Shown here one piece after another: positions 52,396 to 61,230 of a DNA stretch of 64,000 bases (positions are counted from its first letter, which is position 1; every line of letters starts with the position of its first letter). The notes under the pieces were generated by a model, which was not told the DNA's origin, searched no databases, and saw only the letters and a list, made by a program, of their open reading frames with translations. The stretch lies in NCBI GenBank assembly GCA_964371405.1, contig CAYJLV010000005.1, forward strand, positions 1 through 64,000, given 5' to 3'. This DNA is from JAMHWF01 sp964371405 (lineage in GTDB: Bacteria > Pseudomonadota > Gammaproteobacteria > Burkholderiales > Burkholderiaceae_C). A program made the position numbers and the translations under genes.

Positions 52396-55300
52396 TTGGA
52401 AGTCGTCACGCTGGTCTTGAAAGCGTTCGCATCGTTGCGTTTGGACCGGCGACGCCTGACGCTGGTCGCGATGACGACGGCAACGCTGCTCTTGCTGGTC
52501 GGGCTGGCGCCGCTGGCAGGCCCGCTCGCCGGTGCGTCGGGCTCCGAGTCGCTGGTGGGGGGCGTGCGTGTGCGGCGTGTCGCGGCGATCGCCTGGCTCG
52601 CGCTGCTGTTTGCTGCGGCTTCCCTGCTGTACTGGCGTGGCCGCGACCGCATCGCCGGTGCGATTCCGCTCGCGATGACGCCGGCGCTGCCGTTCCTGTT
52701 CGAGCCCGGGTTTTTCGCGGGCGGCGCCGCACCGCAGGCGTTCTGGGTGCCGTTCATCTTCGCTCTCGCGTTGAGCCGCTGGCGCGTCGTGTTGCTGACG
52801 CTGGCCGCATCCGTCGCCGTGGTCGTCGTCGCCTATCCCGAGGCGATGCGCACGCTGGTCGGCGTGACGCTGGCGCTGATGTTCGCGACGCTGCTTGTCG
52901 CCGGCCGCCTGATCCAGGAGGCGACGCTGCGCGAGGCCGAGTCGGCGCGCGGCCGGGCGCAGTCGGCCGAACTGGCGCGCAGCGGCGTCGAGACGCACAT
53001 CCGCGCGCTGTTCGACGCCATGGGCGAGGCGCTGATGTTCGCCGACCCGCAGCGCCGCATCATGAAGGTCAACCCGGCCTTCGAAGCCCTGTTCGGCTGG
53101 CGCGCCGGCGAGGTCATCGGCCGCACAGCGGAAATCCTCTACGCAGACAGTGCCGACTTCCTGGAGCAGGGGCGGCTGCGCTACGGCGCCGATGCGCCGG
53201 GCGACAACGCCGTCTACGAGATCCGCTACCGGCGCAAGGACGGGAGTGTGTTCTGGGCCGAATCGAGCGCGCGCCGCATCGTCGGGCCCGACGGCACGAT
53301 GGAGTGCGTCTTCGGCGTGCACCGCGACATCACGGCGCGCAAGGCGGCCGAGGAGGTGCATCGCCGCTCACGCGCCCAGCTCGCGACCTTCGTGCGCGAA
53401 GCGCCGAACATGATGTCGATGCTCGACCGCGACATGGTCTACCTCGCGACCAGCTCGCGTTGGCTGCAGGCCTACGGGCAGGGGCGCTCCGACCTGACCG
53501 GCGTTGACCAATACGAGCTGCTTCCCGACCAGCCCGCCGAGTGGCGCGAGACGTATCGCCGGGCTCTGGCCGGCGAGCCGGTGCGCGACGACGAATACCT
53601 GTGGCGGGATGCCGGCGGCGCCGAGCACTGGCTGCGCTGGGCCGTCCTGCCGTGGCGCGACGTCGACGGCGCGATCGGCGGCGTCGTCATGGTGGCCGAC
53701 GACATCACGCCGCTGGTGCTGGCGCGGCGCGCCCTCGAGTCGCACCACGCGGACCTCGAGGCGCAGGTGGCGCAGCGCACCGCCGACATCGCCGAAATGC
53801 AGCGCGAGCTGGCGCGTCGCGCCGACGAGGCCGAGACGGCGAATCGGGCCAAGAGCGCCTTCCTCGCCAACATGAGCCACGAGATCCGCACGCCGATGAA
53901 CGCCATCATCGGCTTCACCCACCTGATGGCGCGCGACACGCGCGACGCGCTGCAGCGCGAGCGGCTGCAGAAAGTGGACGACGCGGCGCAGCACCTGCTG
54001 CAGGTGATCAACGACATCCTCGACCTGTCGAAGATCGAGGCCGGCAAGATGGTGCTCGAGGAGGTCGAGTTTGCGATCGACGAGGTGCTGTCGCGCAGCT
54101 TCGATCTGGTCGGCGCCCGCGCGCGCGACAAGGGTCTCGAGCTGATCGTCGATACCGACCATCTGCCCGAGCGCCTGCGCGGCGACCCGACGCGGCTGTC
54201 GCAGGCGCTGATCAACCTGCTGAGCAACGCCGTCAAGTTCACGGCGCGCGGCTGGGTGCGACTGCGCGGCGAGGTGCTGCGCGAGGCCGGGTCGCGCACG
54301 CTGGTGCGCTTCGAGGTGCGCGACACCGGCGAGGGCATCGCGCCTGAGCACCAGGGCGTGCTGTTCAACGCCTTCGAGCAAGCCGACGCCTCGACCGGCC
54401 GGCGCCACGGCGGCACCGGCCTGGGCCTCGCGCTGACGCGCCACATCGCCGCGATGATGAGCGGCGAGGTCGGTGTCGACAGCACGCCGGGCGAGGGCAG
54501 CACCTTCTGGTTCACCGCCTGGTTCGCGCGCGCCGCCGAGGCCGGCGAGCGTGCCGCGCCGATCGCGCTGGGGGGGCTGCGCGCGCTGCTCGTCGACGAC
54601 CTGCCCGAGGCGCTGATGGCGATCGGCGACCGGCTGCGCGGCTTCGGGCTGGAGGTCGACGCCCAGCCCGGCGGTGCCGAGGCGCTCGCCGCGGCGCAGA
54701 TCGCGATGGCCGCGGGCCGGCCCTACGACGTGCTGCTGGTCGACTGGCGCATGGCGCCGATGGACGGCATCGAGACGTTGCGGGCGCTGCGCGCCACGCT
54801 CGGCGACGCGCTGCCGCCCAGCGTGCTGGTGACGGCGCACGACGAGCCGGCGATGTGGCAGCAGGCGCGCGCGGTCGGCTGCGAGGCTGTGCTCGTCAAG
54901 CCGATCACGACCTCGGCGCTGCACGACGCGCTGGTGCGCGTGCTGCGCGGCCGCTCTCAGGGCGCGCTGGCGCGCGTGCCGGCCGCCGGCGAGGCCGAGG
55001 AGCTGCTGCGTCGCCGCCATGCCGGCCAGCGCGTGCTGCTGGTCGAGGACAACCCGGTCAATCAGGAGATGGCCGTCGAGCTGCTGCGGCGCTCGGGGCT
55101 CGTCATCGAGACCACCGACGACGGCGGGCGCGCCGTCGAGCTGGCGACGACGCGCCACTATGACCTCGTGTTGATGGACGTGCAGATGCCGGGCATCGAC
55201 GGCCTCACGGCGACGCGCATGCTGCGCCAGCGCAGCGGACGCGCGCTGCCGGTGATCGCGATGACGGCCAACGCATTCGACGAGGACCGCGCCGCCTGCC

Positions 55301-55788
55301 TGGCCGCCGGCATGAACGACCACGTCGCCAAGCCGGTCGATCCCGAGCGCTTGTACGCCCCGTTGTTGGGGTGGTTGCGGCGGCGGGGGTCGCCGGGGGA
55401 GGCGGGCGCTTCGGTCGACCGGCGTGCCGCCGCGCCGCTGCCGGCGCGGCTCGGCGCCGTCGCCGGCTTCGACTTCGAGAGCGCGTTGCGCAACGTCGGC
55501 GGGCAGGAGCCGTCGCTGGAGCGCGTGCTGCGCGCCTTCGTCGATGTCTATCGCGACGGCGCCCCGCAACTCGTCGACGCCGCCGTCGCCGGCGACGCGG
55601 CGCGCGTGCGCGCGCTGTGCCACTCGCTGCGCGGCGCCTGCCTGGCGGTCGGCGCGACGCGCGTGCTGCACGCACTCGAAGCCATCGAAGCTGCACTGGC
55701 GCAGTCCGACGAAGCACCGCAGCTCGAGACGGCGGCGCGCCGCGTGCACGACGAGCTGCACGCGCTGGCGACGGCGCTAGACGCCTGA
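52396..55788 (+). CDS. Hybrid histidine kinase (membrane, PAS-PAS-HisKA-HATPase-REC-REC-Hpt)
   Basis: About 1130 residues from a TTG at 52396 (GGGGAG 5 bases upstream). Five to six membrane helices (about 20-175); two PAS domains (about 200-320 and 325-445; FWAESSARRIVGPDGTM, VGVHRDITARK-like ends); coiled coil; HisKA with H495 in FLANMSHEIRTPMNAIIGFT; ATPase with NLLSNAVKFT and GGTGLGLALTRHIA; receiver 1 with D783 in LLVDWRMAPMDG; receiver 2 with D928 in LVLMDVQMPGIDG; Hpt domain with H1076 in LCHSLRGACLAVGA. This is a complete BarA/ArcB-like phosphorelay ending in Hpt, so a separate response regulator must receive the phosphate; the NarL-type protein at 49120 is a candidate. ATG at 52471 is the alternative start. 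Confidence 0.92.
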   Translation: MEVVTLVLKAFASLRLDRRRLTLVAMTTATLLLLVGLAPLAGPLAGASGSESLVGGVRVRRVAAIAWLALLFAAASLLYWRGRDRIAGAIPLAMTPALPFLFEPGFFAGGAAPQAFWVPFIFALALSRWRVVLLTLAASVAVVVVAYPEAMRTLVGVTLALMFATLLVAGRLIQEATLREAESARGRAQSAELARSGVETHIRALFDAMGEALMFADPQRRIMKVNPAFEALFGWRAGEVIGRTAEILYADSADFLEQGRLRYGADAPGDNAVYEIRYRRKDGSVFWAESSARRIVGPDGTMECVFGVHRDITARKAAEEVHRRSRAQLATFVREAPNMMSMLDRDMVYLATSSRWLQAYGQGRSDLTGVDQYELLPDQPAEWRETYRRALAGEPVRDDEYLWRDAGGAEHWLRWAVLPWRDVDGAIGGVVMVADDITPLVLARRALESHHADLEAQVAQRTADIAEMQRELARRADEAETANRAKSAFLANMSHEIRTPMNAIIGFTHLMARDTRDALQRERLQKVDDAAQHLLQVINDILDLSKIEAGKMVLEEVEFAIDEVLSRSFDLVGARARDKGLELIVDTDHLPERLRGDPTRLSQALINLLSNAVKFTARGWVRLRGEVLREAGSRTLVRFEVRDTGEGIAPEHQGVLFNAFEQADASTGRRHGGTGLGLALTRHIAAMMSGEVGVDSTPGEGSTFWFTAWFARAAEAGERAAPIALGGLRALLVDDLPEALMAIGDRLRGFGLEVDAQPGGAEALAAAQIAMAAGRPYDVLLVDWRMAPMDGIETLRALRATLGDALPPSVLVTAHDEPAMWQQARAVGCEAVLVKPITTSALHDALVRVLRGRSQGALARVPAAGEAEELLRRRHAGQRVLLVEDNPVNQEMAVELLRRSGLVIETTDDGGRAVELATTRHYDLVLMDVQMPGIDGLTATRMLRQRSGRALPVIAMTANAFDEDRAACLAAGMNDHVAKPVDPERLYAPLLGWLRRRGSPGEAGASVDRRAAAPLPARLGAVAGFDFESALRNVGGQEPSLERVLRAFVDVYRDGAPQLVDAAVAGDAARVRALCHSLRGACLAVGATRVLHALEAIEAALAQSDEAPQLETAARRVHDELHALATALDA

Positions 55789-56004
55789 TGCGGAGTTGCG
55801 TTCAGACGCTTGTTGCCGTCGAGCGTCGCTTCGCATCGCGGCAGGCGCAGCCCCGCGCGGGCTCACGCCGAGTCGGTCAGCTTCGCTGACTGCCCTGCGG
55901 TACTCGGCTCGGGGTCGCGCCGCACGGCGCTTTGCTGCCTCGAGCGTTGGCAAGCTGGCGGGGGAGAAGCTCACCGCGAACGGAGGCTCTTGTCGCCCGC
56001 CGGC
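55789..56004. other. intergenic stretch with small hairpin, no gene seen
   Basis: The 216 bases between two convergent genes contain the palindrome GTCAGC-TTC-GCTGAC at 55876-55890 within a GGTCAGCTTCGCTGACTGCCC block of the kind often dispersed in related genomes. No convincing ORF, promoter or T-run terminator is visible. Confidence 0.4.
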
Positions 56005-57675
56005 TCACATTCCGCTGTAGTTCGGCCCGCCGCCGCCTTCGGGCGTGACCCAGACGATGTTCTGCGTCGGATCCTTGATGTCGCAGGTCTTGCAGTGGAC
56101 GCAGTTCTGCGCGTTGATGACGAGGCGCCCTTCGACGAACTCATAGACGCCGGCCGGGCAGTAGCGGCTCTCGGGGCCCGCGTACTTCGCGAGGTTGACC
56201 GTCGTCGGCACCGAAGCGTCCTTCAGCGTCAGGTGCGCGGGCTGGTTCTCGGCGTGGTTGGTGTTGCTGATGAACACGGAGCCGAGGCGGTCGAAGGTGA
56301 TCGCGCCGTCGGGCCTCGGATACGCGATCTGCGGGCACTCGGCCGCGGGCTTGAGGTACTCGTGGTCGGGCTTCGTGCGATGCAGCGTCCACGGCGGCGC
56401 CTTGAAGCCGAGCCTGGGCAGCAGCCACTGCTCGATGCCGGTCATCAGCGTCGCTGTCGTGCGGCCCTTCTTGAACCACTGCTTGAAGTTGCGCGAGCGC
56501 TCGAGCTCGGCGCGCAGCCAGCTCGCGTCGAACGCCGCCGGGTAGGCGGTGAGCTCGTCGCCGCTGCGCTCGGCGGCGAGCGCGTCGAAGGCCGCCTCGG
56601 CGGCCAGCATGCCGGTCTTGATCGCGGCGTGGCTGCCCTTGATGCGGCTGGCGTTCAACGTGCCGGCCTCGCAGCCGACCAGCGCGCCACCCGGGAACAC
56701 GAGCTTGGGCAGGCTCAGGATGCCGCCCGCCGTGATGGCGCGTGCACCGTAGCCCAGGCGCTTGCCGCCTTCGAGCGTGGCGCGGATCTCGGGGTGCGTC
56801 TTCCAGCGCTGGAACTCCTCGAACGGGCTCAGCCAGGGGTTGGCGTAATCGAGGCCGACGACGAAGCCGAGCGCGACCTTGTTGTCCTCGGCGTGGTAGA
56901 GGAACGAGCCGCCGTAGGTGTCGTCGTCGAGCGGCCACCCTGCGGTGTGGATCACGAGGCCGGGCTGGTGCTTACCGGGCGCAACTTCCCACAGCTCCTT
57001 GAGGCCGATGCCGTAGCTCTGCGGGTCGCGGCCGGCGTCGAGCCGGTACTTCGCGATCAGCTGCTTGCCGAGGTGGCCGCGCGATCCCTCGGCGAACACG
57101 GTGTACTTGGCGTGCAGCTCCATGCCGAGCTGGAACTCGGCGGTCGGCTGGCCGTCCTTGCCGATGCCGAGATCGCCCGTCGCGACGCCCTTGACGGCGC
57201 CGGCATCGTCGTACAGCACCTCGGCGGCGGGGAATCCCGCGAAGATCTCGACGCCGAGCGCCTCGGCCTGCTGCGCGAGCCAGCGCACGACGTTGCCGAG
57301 GCTCACGATGTAGTTGCCGTGGTTCTTGAAGCAGTCGGGCAGGAAGAAGTCGGGCGTCGACTTCGCGCCGCCCGCGTCGAGGAACAGGAAGCGGTCGGCC
57401 GTCACCGGCTGGTTCAGCGGCGCGCCCTGCGCCTTCCAGTCGGGCAGCAGTTCGTCGAGGCCGCGCGGGTCCATGATGGCGCCGCTGAGGATGTGCGCGC
57501 CGGGCTCCGAGCCCTTCTCGAGCACGCAGACCGAGACCTCGCGTCCGCGCTCGGCGCCGAGCTGCTTGAGGCGGATCGCCGTCGCGAGGCCCGCCGGTCC
57601 GGCGCCGACGACGACGACGTCGTACTCCATCGCTTCGCGCGGCCCGTGTTCGGCGAGGATAGCTGCGGCGGTCAT
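56005..57675 (-). CDS. Electron transfer flavoprotein-ubiquinone oxidoreductase
   Basis: Monotopic membrane iron-sulfur flavoprotein of 556 residues passing electrons from acyl-CoA and other dehydrogenases, via ETF, to ubiquinone. FAD motif VVVVGAGPAGLATAIRL near residue 20; GAHILSGAIMDPRGLDEL; the C-terminal 4Fe-4S cluster Cys residues in ESRYCPAG and NCVHCKTCDIKDP; and the ending PEGGGGPNYSGM are all characteristic. The ATG at 57675 was chosen. It serves the fatty-acid and amino-acid oxidation enzymes encoded in this region and elsewhere; the etfAB genes are not in the window. Confidence 0.96.
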   Translation of the reverse strand: MTAAAILAEHGPREAMEYDVVVVGAGPAGLATAIRLKQLGAERGREVSVCVLEKGSEPGAHILSGAIMDPRGLDELLPDWKAQGAPLNQPVTADRFLFLDAGGAKSTPDFFLPDCFKNHGNYIVSLGNVVRWLAQQAEALGVEIFAGFPAAEVLYDDAGAVKGVATGDLGIGKDGQPTAEFQLGMELHAKYTVFAEGSRGHLGKQLIAKYRLDAGRDPQSYGIGLKELWEVAPGKHQPGLVIHTAGWPLDDDTYGGSFLYHAEDNKVALGFVVGLDYANPWLSPFEEFQRWKTHPEIRATLEGGKRLGYGARAITAGGILSLPKLVFPGGALVGCEAGTLNASRIKGSHAAIKTGMLAAEAAFDALAAERSGDELTAYPAAFDASWLRAELERSRNFKQWFKKGRTTATLMTGIEQWLLPRLGFKAPPWTLHRTKPDHEYLKPAAECPQIAYPRPDGAITFDRLGSVFISNTNHAENQPAHLTLKDASVPTTVNLAKYAGPESRYCPAGVYEFVEGRLVINAQNCVHCKTCDIKDPTQNIVWVTPEGGGGPNYSGM

Positions 57676-57799
57676 GACGCTCCTTCGTTCTGCGGCGACC
57701 TGCAACGGCGCGGGTCGCAGGATTCTAAGTGCGCGCTGCGTGGCCGGATGCCGCCGATGCATCTGCTATCGTCGCTGCGACTCGAAGTCGGAGACACCC

Positions 57800-58582
57800 A
57801 TGAGCTACTGCATCGATCTCTCGGGGCGCGTCGCGCTCGTCACCGGCGCGTCCAGCGGGCTCGGCACGCAGTTCGCGAAGACGCTCGCCAAGGCCGGCGC
57901 CGCCGTCGTGCTGGCGGGCCGCCGCATCGAGCGGCTGAAGACGCTGCGCGCCGAGATCGAGGCCGCCGGCGGCGACGCGCACTGCGTGACGATCGACGTG
58001 ACGGACCACGCCGGCATCAAGGCGGCGGTCGCGCATGCCGAGACGGAGATGGGCACGATCGACATCCTCGTCAACAACTCGGGCGTCAGCACGACGCAAA
58101 AGCTCGTCGACGTGACGCCCGAGGACTACGACTTCGTGATGAACACCAACACGCGCGGCGCCTTCTTCGTCGCGCAGGAAGTCGGCAAGCGCATGCTGGC
58201 GCGCGCCAAGGGCTCGGCGCCGGGCACCTTCACCGGCGGGCGCATCGTCAACATCGCGTCGATGGCGGGGCTGCGCGTGCTGAGCCAGATCGGCGTCTAT
58301 TCGATGAGCAAGGCCGCCGTGATCCACATGACGCGCGCGATGGCGCTCGAGTGGGGCAAGTTCGGTATCAACGTCAACGCGATCTGCCCCGGCTACATCG
58401 ACACCGAGATCAACCACCACTACTGGCAGACCGAGCAGGGGCAGAAGCTGATGAACATGCTGCCGCGCAAGCGCGTCGGCCAGCCGCAGGACCTCGATAC
58501 CGTGCTGACGATGCTGTGTGCCAACGAGAGCCACTTCGTCAACGGCGCCGTGATCCAGGCCGACGACGGCTTCGCGGTCTGA
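57800..58582 (+). CDS. Short-chain dehydrogenase/reductase
   Basis: Classical SDR of 260 residues: cofactor motif LVTGASSGLGTQFA, VNNSGVS, catalytic Ser in IASMAG and Tyr-Lys in YSMSKAAVIHM, and the C-terminal CPGYIDTEIN. The long form of the loop after KRMLARAKG is common in betaproteobacterial SDRs near acyl-CoA metabolism genes. Probable 3-hydroxyacyl- or alcohol-type substrate; unproven. YceH follows 13 bases downstream. Confidence 0.9.
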   Translation: MSYCIDLSGRVALVTGASSGLGTQFAKTLAKAGAAVVLAGRRIERLKTLRAEIEAAGGDAHCVTIDVTDHAGIKAAVAHAETEMGTIDILVNNSGVSTTQKLVDVTPEDYDFVMNTNTRGAFFVAQEVGKRMLARAKGSAPGTFTGGRIVNIASMAGLRVLSQIGVYSMSKAAVIHMTRAMALEWGKFGINVNAICPGYIDTEINHHYWQTEQGQKLMNMLPRKRVGQPQDLDTVLTMLCANESHFVNGAVIQADDGFAV

Positions 58583-58595
58583 GCGGGCGGCGCCG

Positions 58596-59252
58596 ATGAC
58601 GCTGCGCGCGCTGTCGCTGCTCGAGACGCGCGTGCTCGGCGTGTTGGTCGAAAAGCAGCACACGGTGGCCGACAGCTACCCGCTGTCGCTGAACGCGCTG
58701 GTGCTCGGCTGCAACCAGAAGACGGCGCGCGACCCGGTGATCGCGGCCAGCGACTCCGACGTGCTCGGCGCCGTCGACGAACTGAAATCGCTCTCGCTCG
58801 TCGTCGAGGTCAGCGGCAGCCGCGTCGCGCGCTACGAGCACAACGCGCAGCGCGTGCTCGGCGTGCCGAGCCAGTCGGTCGCGATCCTCGCGCTGCTGAT
58901 GCTGCGCGGGCCGCAGACCGCGGCCGAGCTGCGCGCCAGCACGGAGCGGCTGCACCGCTTCGCCGACATCTCGTCGGTCGAGGCCTTTCTCGACGAGCTG
59001 GCGGCGCGCGAGCCGCCGCTCGTCGTCAAGCTGCCGCGCGCGCCGGGCGCGCGCGAATCGCGCTGGATGCATCTGGTCGGCGGGCCGGTGGCGATGGTCG
59101 ATGCCGCCGACGCGCCGGCCGGCAGCGACGCCGTCGCCGCGGGCGAGTGGTCGGCGCTGAAGGCCAACCAGGCGCGGCTCGAAGCCGAGGTCGCGACGCT
59201 GCGCCGGCAGGTGGCCCGCCTCGCGTCCGAACTCGGCGTCGCGCTCGACTGA
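58596..59252 (+). CDS. yceH: YceH family protein (DUF480)
   Basis: Protein of 218 residues with two winged-helix domains: LETRVLGVLVEKQHTVADSY and LNALVLGCNQKTARDPV in the first, ILALLMLRGPQTAAELR and RFADISSVEAFLDEL in the second. The C-terminal coiled segment after about residue 180 is usual. Function unknown, widely conserved in proteobacteria. It lies between the SDR and a thioesterase gene, all in one direction. Confidence 0.92.
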   Translation: MTLRALSLLETRVLGVLVEKQHTVADSYPLSLNALVLGCNQKTARDPVIAASDSDVLGAVDELKSLSLVVEVSGSRVARYEHNAQRVLGVPSQSVAILALLMLRGPQTAAELRASTERLHRFADISSVEAFLDELAAREPPLVVKLPRAPGARESRWMHLVGGPVAMVDAADAPAGSDAVAAGEWSALKANQARLEAEVATLRRQVARLASELGVALD

Positions 59253-59271
59253 AAACACGACAGGAACGCGC

Positions 59272-59691
59272 ATGCGCATCGACATCCCCGAGCACAAGAA
59301 GCTCGTGCACGAGATGGTGATCCCGATCCGCTGGGGCGACATGGACGCGATGGGCCATGTCAACAACACGGTCTACTTCCGCTACTTCGAGATCGTGCGC
59401 ATCGAATGGCTGCACCGCAACGGCGGCGCGCCCGAGCGCGGCGGGCAGGGGCCCGTCGTCGTCAATGCGTTCTGCAACTTCATCCGCCAGCTCGAGTACC
59501 CGGGCGACATCCTCGCGAAGCACTACGCCGCGAACCCGGGCCGCACCAGCTTCGATACCTTCATCACGCTGGAGCGCACCGACCGGCCCGGCACGCTCTA
59601 TGCGACCGGCGGCGCGACGACGGTGTGGATCGACTACGCGCAGCAGAAGTCGGTGCCGCTGCCGGAGTGGCTGCGCGCGCTGGTGTCCTGA
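59272..59691 (+). CDS. Acyl-CoA thioesterase (4-hydroxybenzoyl-CoA thioesterase/YbgC type)
   Basis: Hotdog-fold protein of 139 residues. IRWGDMDAMGHVNNTVYFRYFE contains the catalytic Asp and the conserved HVNN. Hydrolyses acyl-CoA esters in the cytoplasm; chain-length preference unknown. It starts 19 bases after yceH, with AGGA upstream, and is convergent with the GYD gene. Confidence 0.92.
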   Translation: MRIDIPEHKKLVHEMVIPIRWGDMDAMGHVNNTVYFRYFEIVRIEWLHRNGGAPERGGQGPVVVNAFCNFIRQLEYPGDILAKHYAANPGRTSFDTFITLERTDRPGTLYATGGATTVWIDYAQQKSVPLPEWLRALVS

Positions 59692-59732
59692 TCTCTCGAG
59701 CCGACGCGCCGCCGTCGCGCGAGGGGCAGGCC

Positions 59733-60029
59733 TCAGCCCGGCAGCTTCGCGAGAATGGCGCTCATCTCGTCGCGCGTGAAGGTGCGCATCGTCTGCGTGC
59801 GCACATTGCCCTGCATGCCGATCGCCAGGCCGAAGGCGGTGATCGTCTCGTCGTTGGGCGCTTCGAACTGGCACACGAGGTCGTAGGCGCCGAGCGTCCA
59901 CTGGACGCTCTTGACGCTGACGCCGGCCTTGCGCGCCGCGGCCTCGACGGCCTCGGCGCGGTGCGTCGTTTCCTTGATGTTGCGAATGCCCTGGTCGGTG
60001 AAGTTCGCCAGCACGGTGTAGAGGGCCAT
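59733..60029 (-). CDS. GYD domain protein
   Basis: Small 98-residue protein with the GYD-family signature: YTVLANFTDQGIRNIKETTHRAE at the N terminus and WTLGAYDLVCQFEAPNDE in the middle (GxYD). Alpha/beta dimeric-barrel-like fold; function unknown. ATG at 60029 with GAGGAGA 8 bases upstream. Downstream of the PAS-LuxR regulator in the same direction, with about 110 bases between. Confidence 0.88.
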   Translation of the reverse strand: MALYTVLANFTDQGIRNIKETTHRAEAVEAAARKAGVSVKSVQWTLGAYDLVCQFEAPNDETITAFGLAIGMQGNVRTQTMRTFTRDEMSAILAKLPG

Positions 60030-60142
60030 CGTCGTCTCCTCAGGGGGCGGCCCCGTCACTGGGCGAGCCGCGCCGGGGCCGTGCGCGGCTCGGAGAAGAG
60101 ACAAGGATAGGCGGCGCCAGCGCGAACGCCAGCCCGACGTGT

Positions 60143-60700
60143 TCAGGCGGCGAGCAGCTTCTTGACCAGGTCCGGCGTCGTCGCGGCGCCGTACTTGCGC
60201 ATCAGCCGCGCGCGGTAGACGTCGACGGTGCGCGGGCTGATGCCCAGGCGCCGGCCGATCAGCTTGCTCGTCAGGCCTTCGATCAGCAGCGCCGCGATCT
60301 CGCGCTCCCTCGGTGTGAGGTCGGCCTCGAGCCTGCGCCGCGACGACAGGTCCTCGAACGACCAGATGCCCGCGGCGTGCGGCGCCTGGGGGTCGAGCGC
60401 GCGGCCCCACACATGGCACCAGAACAGCTCGCCGCGGCGCGGGCCGTCGGCGCGGCGCATCACGCGCTCGTCGGCATAGAAGCCGCTGGCGTCGAGGCTG
60501 GCGGCGATGCGTTGGCCGGTGCGCTCGAACTCGGCATGCGTCGGGTAGAGCACCTCGAAGCTCTGGCCGACGATCTGTTCCCGGCTCACGCCGAACATCT
60601 CCTGCAGGCGCTGGTTGCAGTCGACGATCAGGCGGTTGCGCGACAGCACGAGGCCGATCGGCGCGAGGTCGAACGCCGTGCGGTAGTCGAGCGAGCGCAT
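60143..60700 (-). CDS. PAS domain LuxR-type transcriptional regulator
   Basis: Protein of 185 residues: one PAS domain (about 5-115; FDLAPIGLVLSRNRLIVDCN, GQSFEVLYPTHAEFE) and a LuxR helix-turn-helix (about 125-180; LTPREREIAALLIEGLTSKLIGRRLGIS, TVDVYRARLMRKYGA). Resembles short regulators found beside aromatic or acyl-CoA degradation genes in Burkholderiales; the sensed signal is unknown. ATG at 60700; the gap from the PaaI-type gene upstream is 25 bases, so they may share a transcript. No good ribosome-binding site is seen. Confidence 0.87.
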   Translation of the reverse strand: MRSLDYRTAFDLAPIGLVLSRNRLIVDCNQRLQEMFGVSREQIVGQSFEVLYPTHAEFERTGQRIAASLDASGFYADERVMRRADGPRRGELFWCHVWGRALDPQAPHAAGIWSFEDLSSRRRLEADLTPREREIAALLIEGLTSKLIGRRLGISPRTVDVYRARLMRKYGAATTPDLVKKLLAA

Positions 60701-60725
60701 CCCGCCGGTTGCCGCTGCGCTGCCG

Positions 60726-61130
60726 TCAGAGCAGGGCGTAGGTCGTCGTCGCGTGCGCGGCAAGCTTGCCGTCGGCGCCGGCGATCTCGATCTCGCCGAA
60801 CACGAGGCTCTTGCCGCGCCGCAGCACGCGTGCCGTCACGCTCGCCTCGGCGCCCGCGATCGGCTTGAGGAAGCTGGTCTGCAGCTGCACCGTCGTCATC
60901 GGACGGAACTCGCCGAGGTCCAGGCCGATCGCCAGCACCATCGCGCTGTCGGCGGCCGCCATCGTGGCCTGGCCGCACAGGATGCCGCCCACATGCAACA
61001 ACTCGGGCGTGACGGGCAGCGCCAGCACGACGTCGCCGCCGCGTACGGCGCGCACCCTCAGGCCGAGCTGTTGCACCCACGGCGCGAAGATGTTCCCGAG
61101 AGCGGCTTGCAGCGAGTCGATGTCGGTCAT
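60726..61130 (-). CDS. PaaI-type acyl-CoA thioesterase (hotdog fold)
   Basis: Protein of 134 residues with the PaaI-family core VGGILCGQATMAAADSAMVLA and MTTVQLQTSFLKPIAGAEASV. Hydrolyses acyl- or aryl-CoA esters. ATG at 61130 preceded by a near-perfect AAGGAGG. Divergent from scoA across a 100-base region that contains an inverted repeat (see 61153). Confidence 0.9.
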   Translation of the reverse strand: MTDIDSLQAALGNIFAPWVQQLGLRVRAVRGGDVVLALPVTPELLHVGGILCGQATMAAADSAMVLAIGLDLGEFRPMTTVQLQTSFLKPIAGAEASVTARVLRRGKSLVFGEIEIAGADGKLAAHATTTYALL

Positions 61131-61152
61131 GCGGCGTCCTCCTTAGGCGATT

Positions 61153-61183
61153 CTACGTACCCGTTACTTAACTCCATACGTAG
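61153..61183. promoter_or_regulatory. inverted repeat CTACGTA-N17-TACGTAG, candidate operator
   Basis: Perfect 7-base inverted repeat (61153-61159 and 61177-61183) around an AT-rich centre (TTACTTAACTCC), in the middle of the divergent PaaI/scoA promoter region. It is the most AT-rich patch in the neighbourhood and looks like a regulator site; no cognate regulator can be named. Confidence 0.45.
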
Positions 61184-61230
61184 TACGCTTGGCGCTCGCA
61201 TTTTTCGATGATCCACACCGGAGTTCCGGC

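Noticed and set aside
61140..61230. The TACGTA-rich region considered as a tRNA-like or attachment site
   Set aside because: No cloverleaf or integrase gene; better explained as a regulator site between divergent genes.
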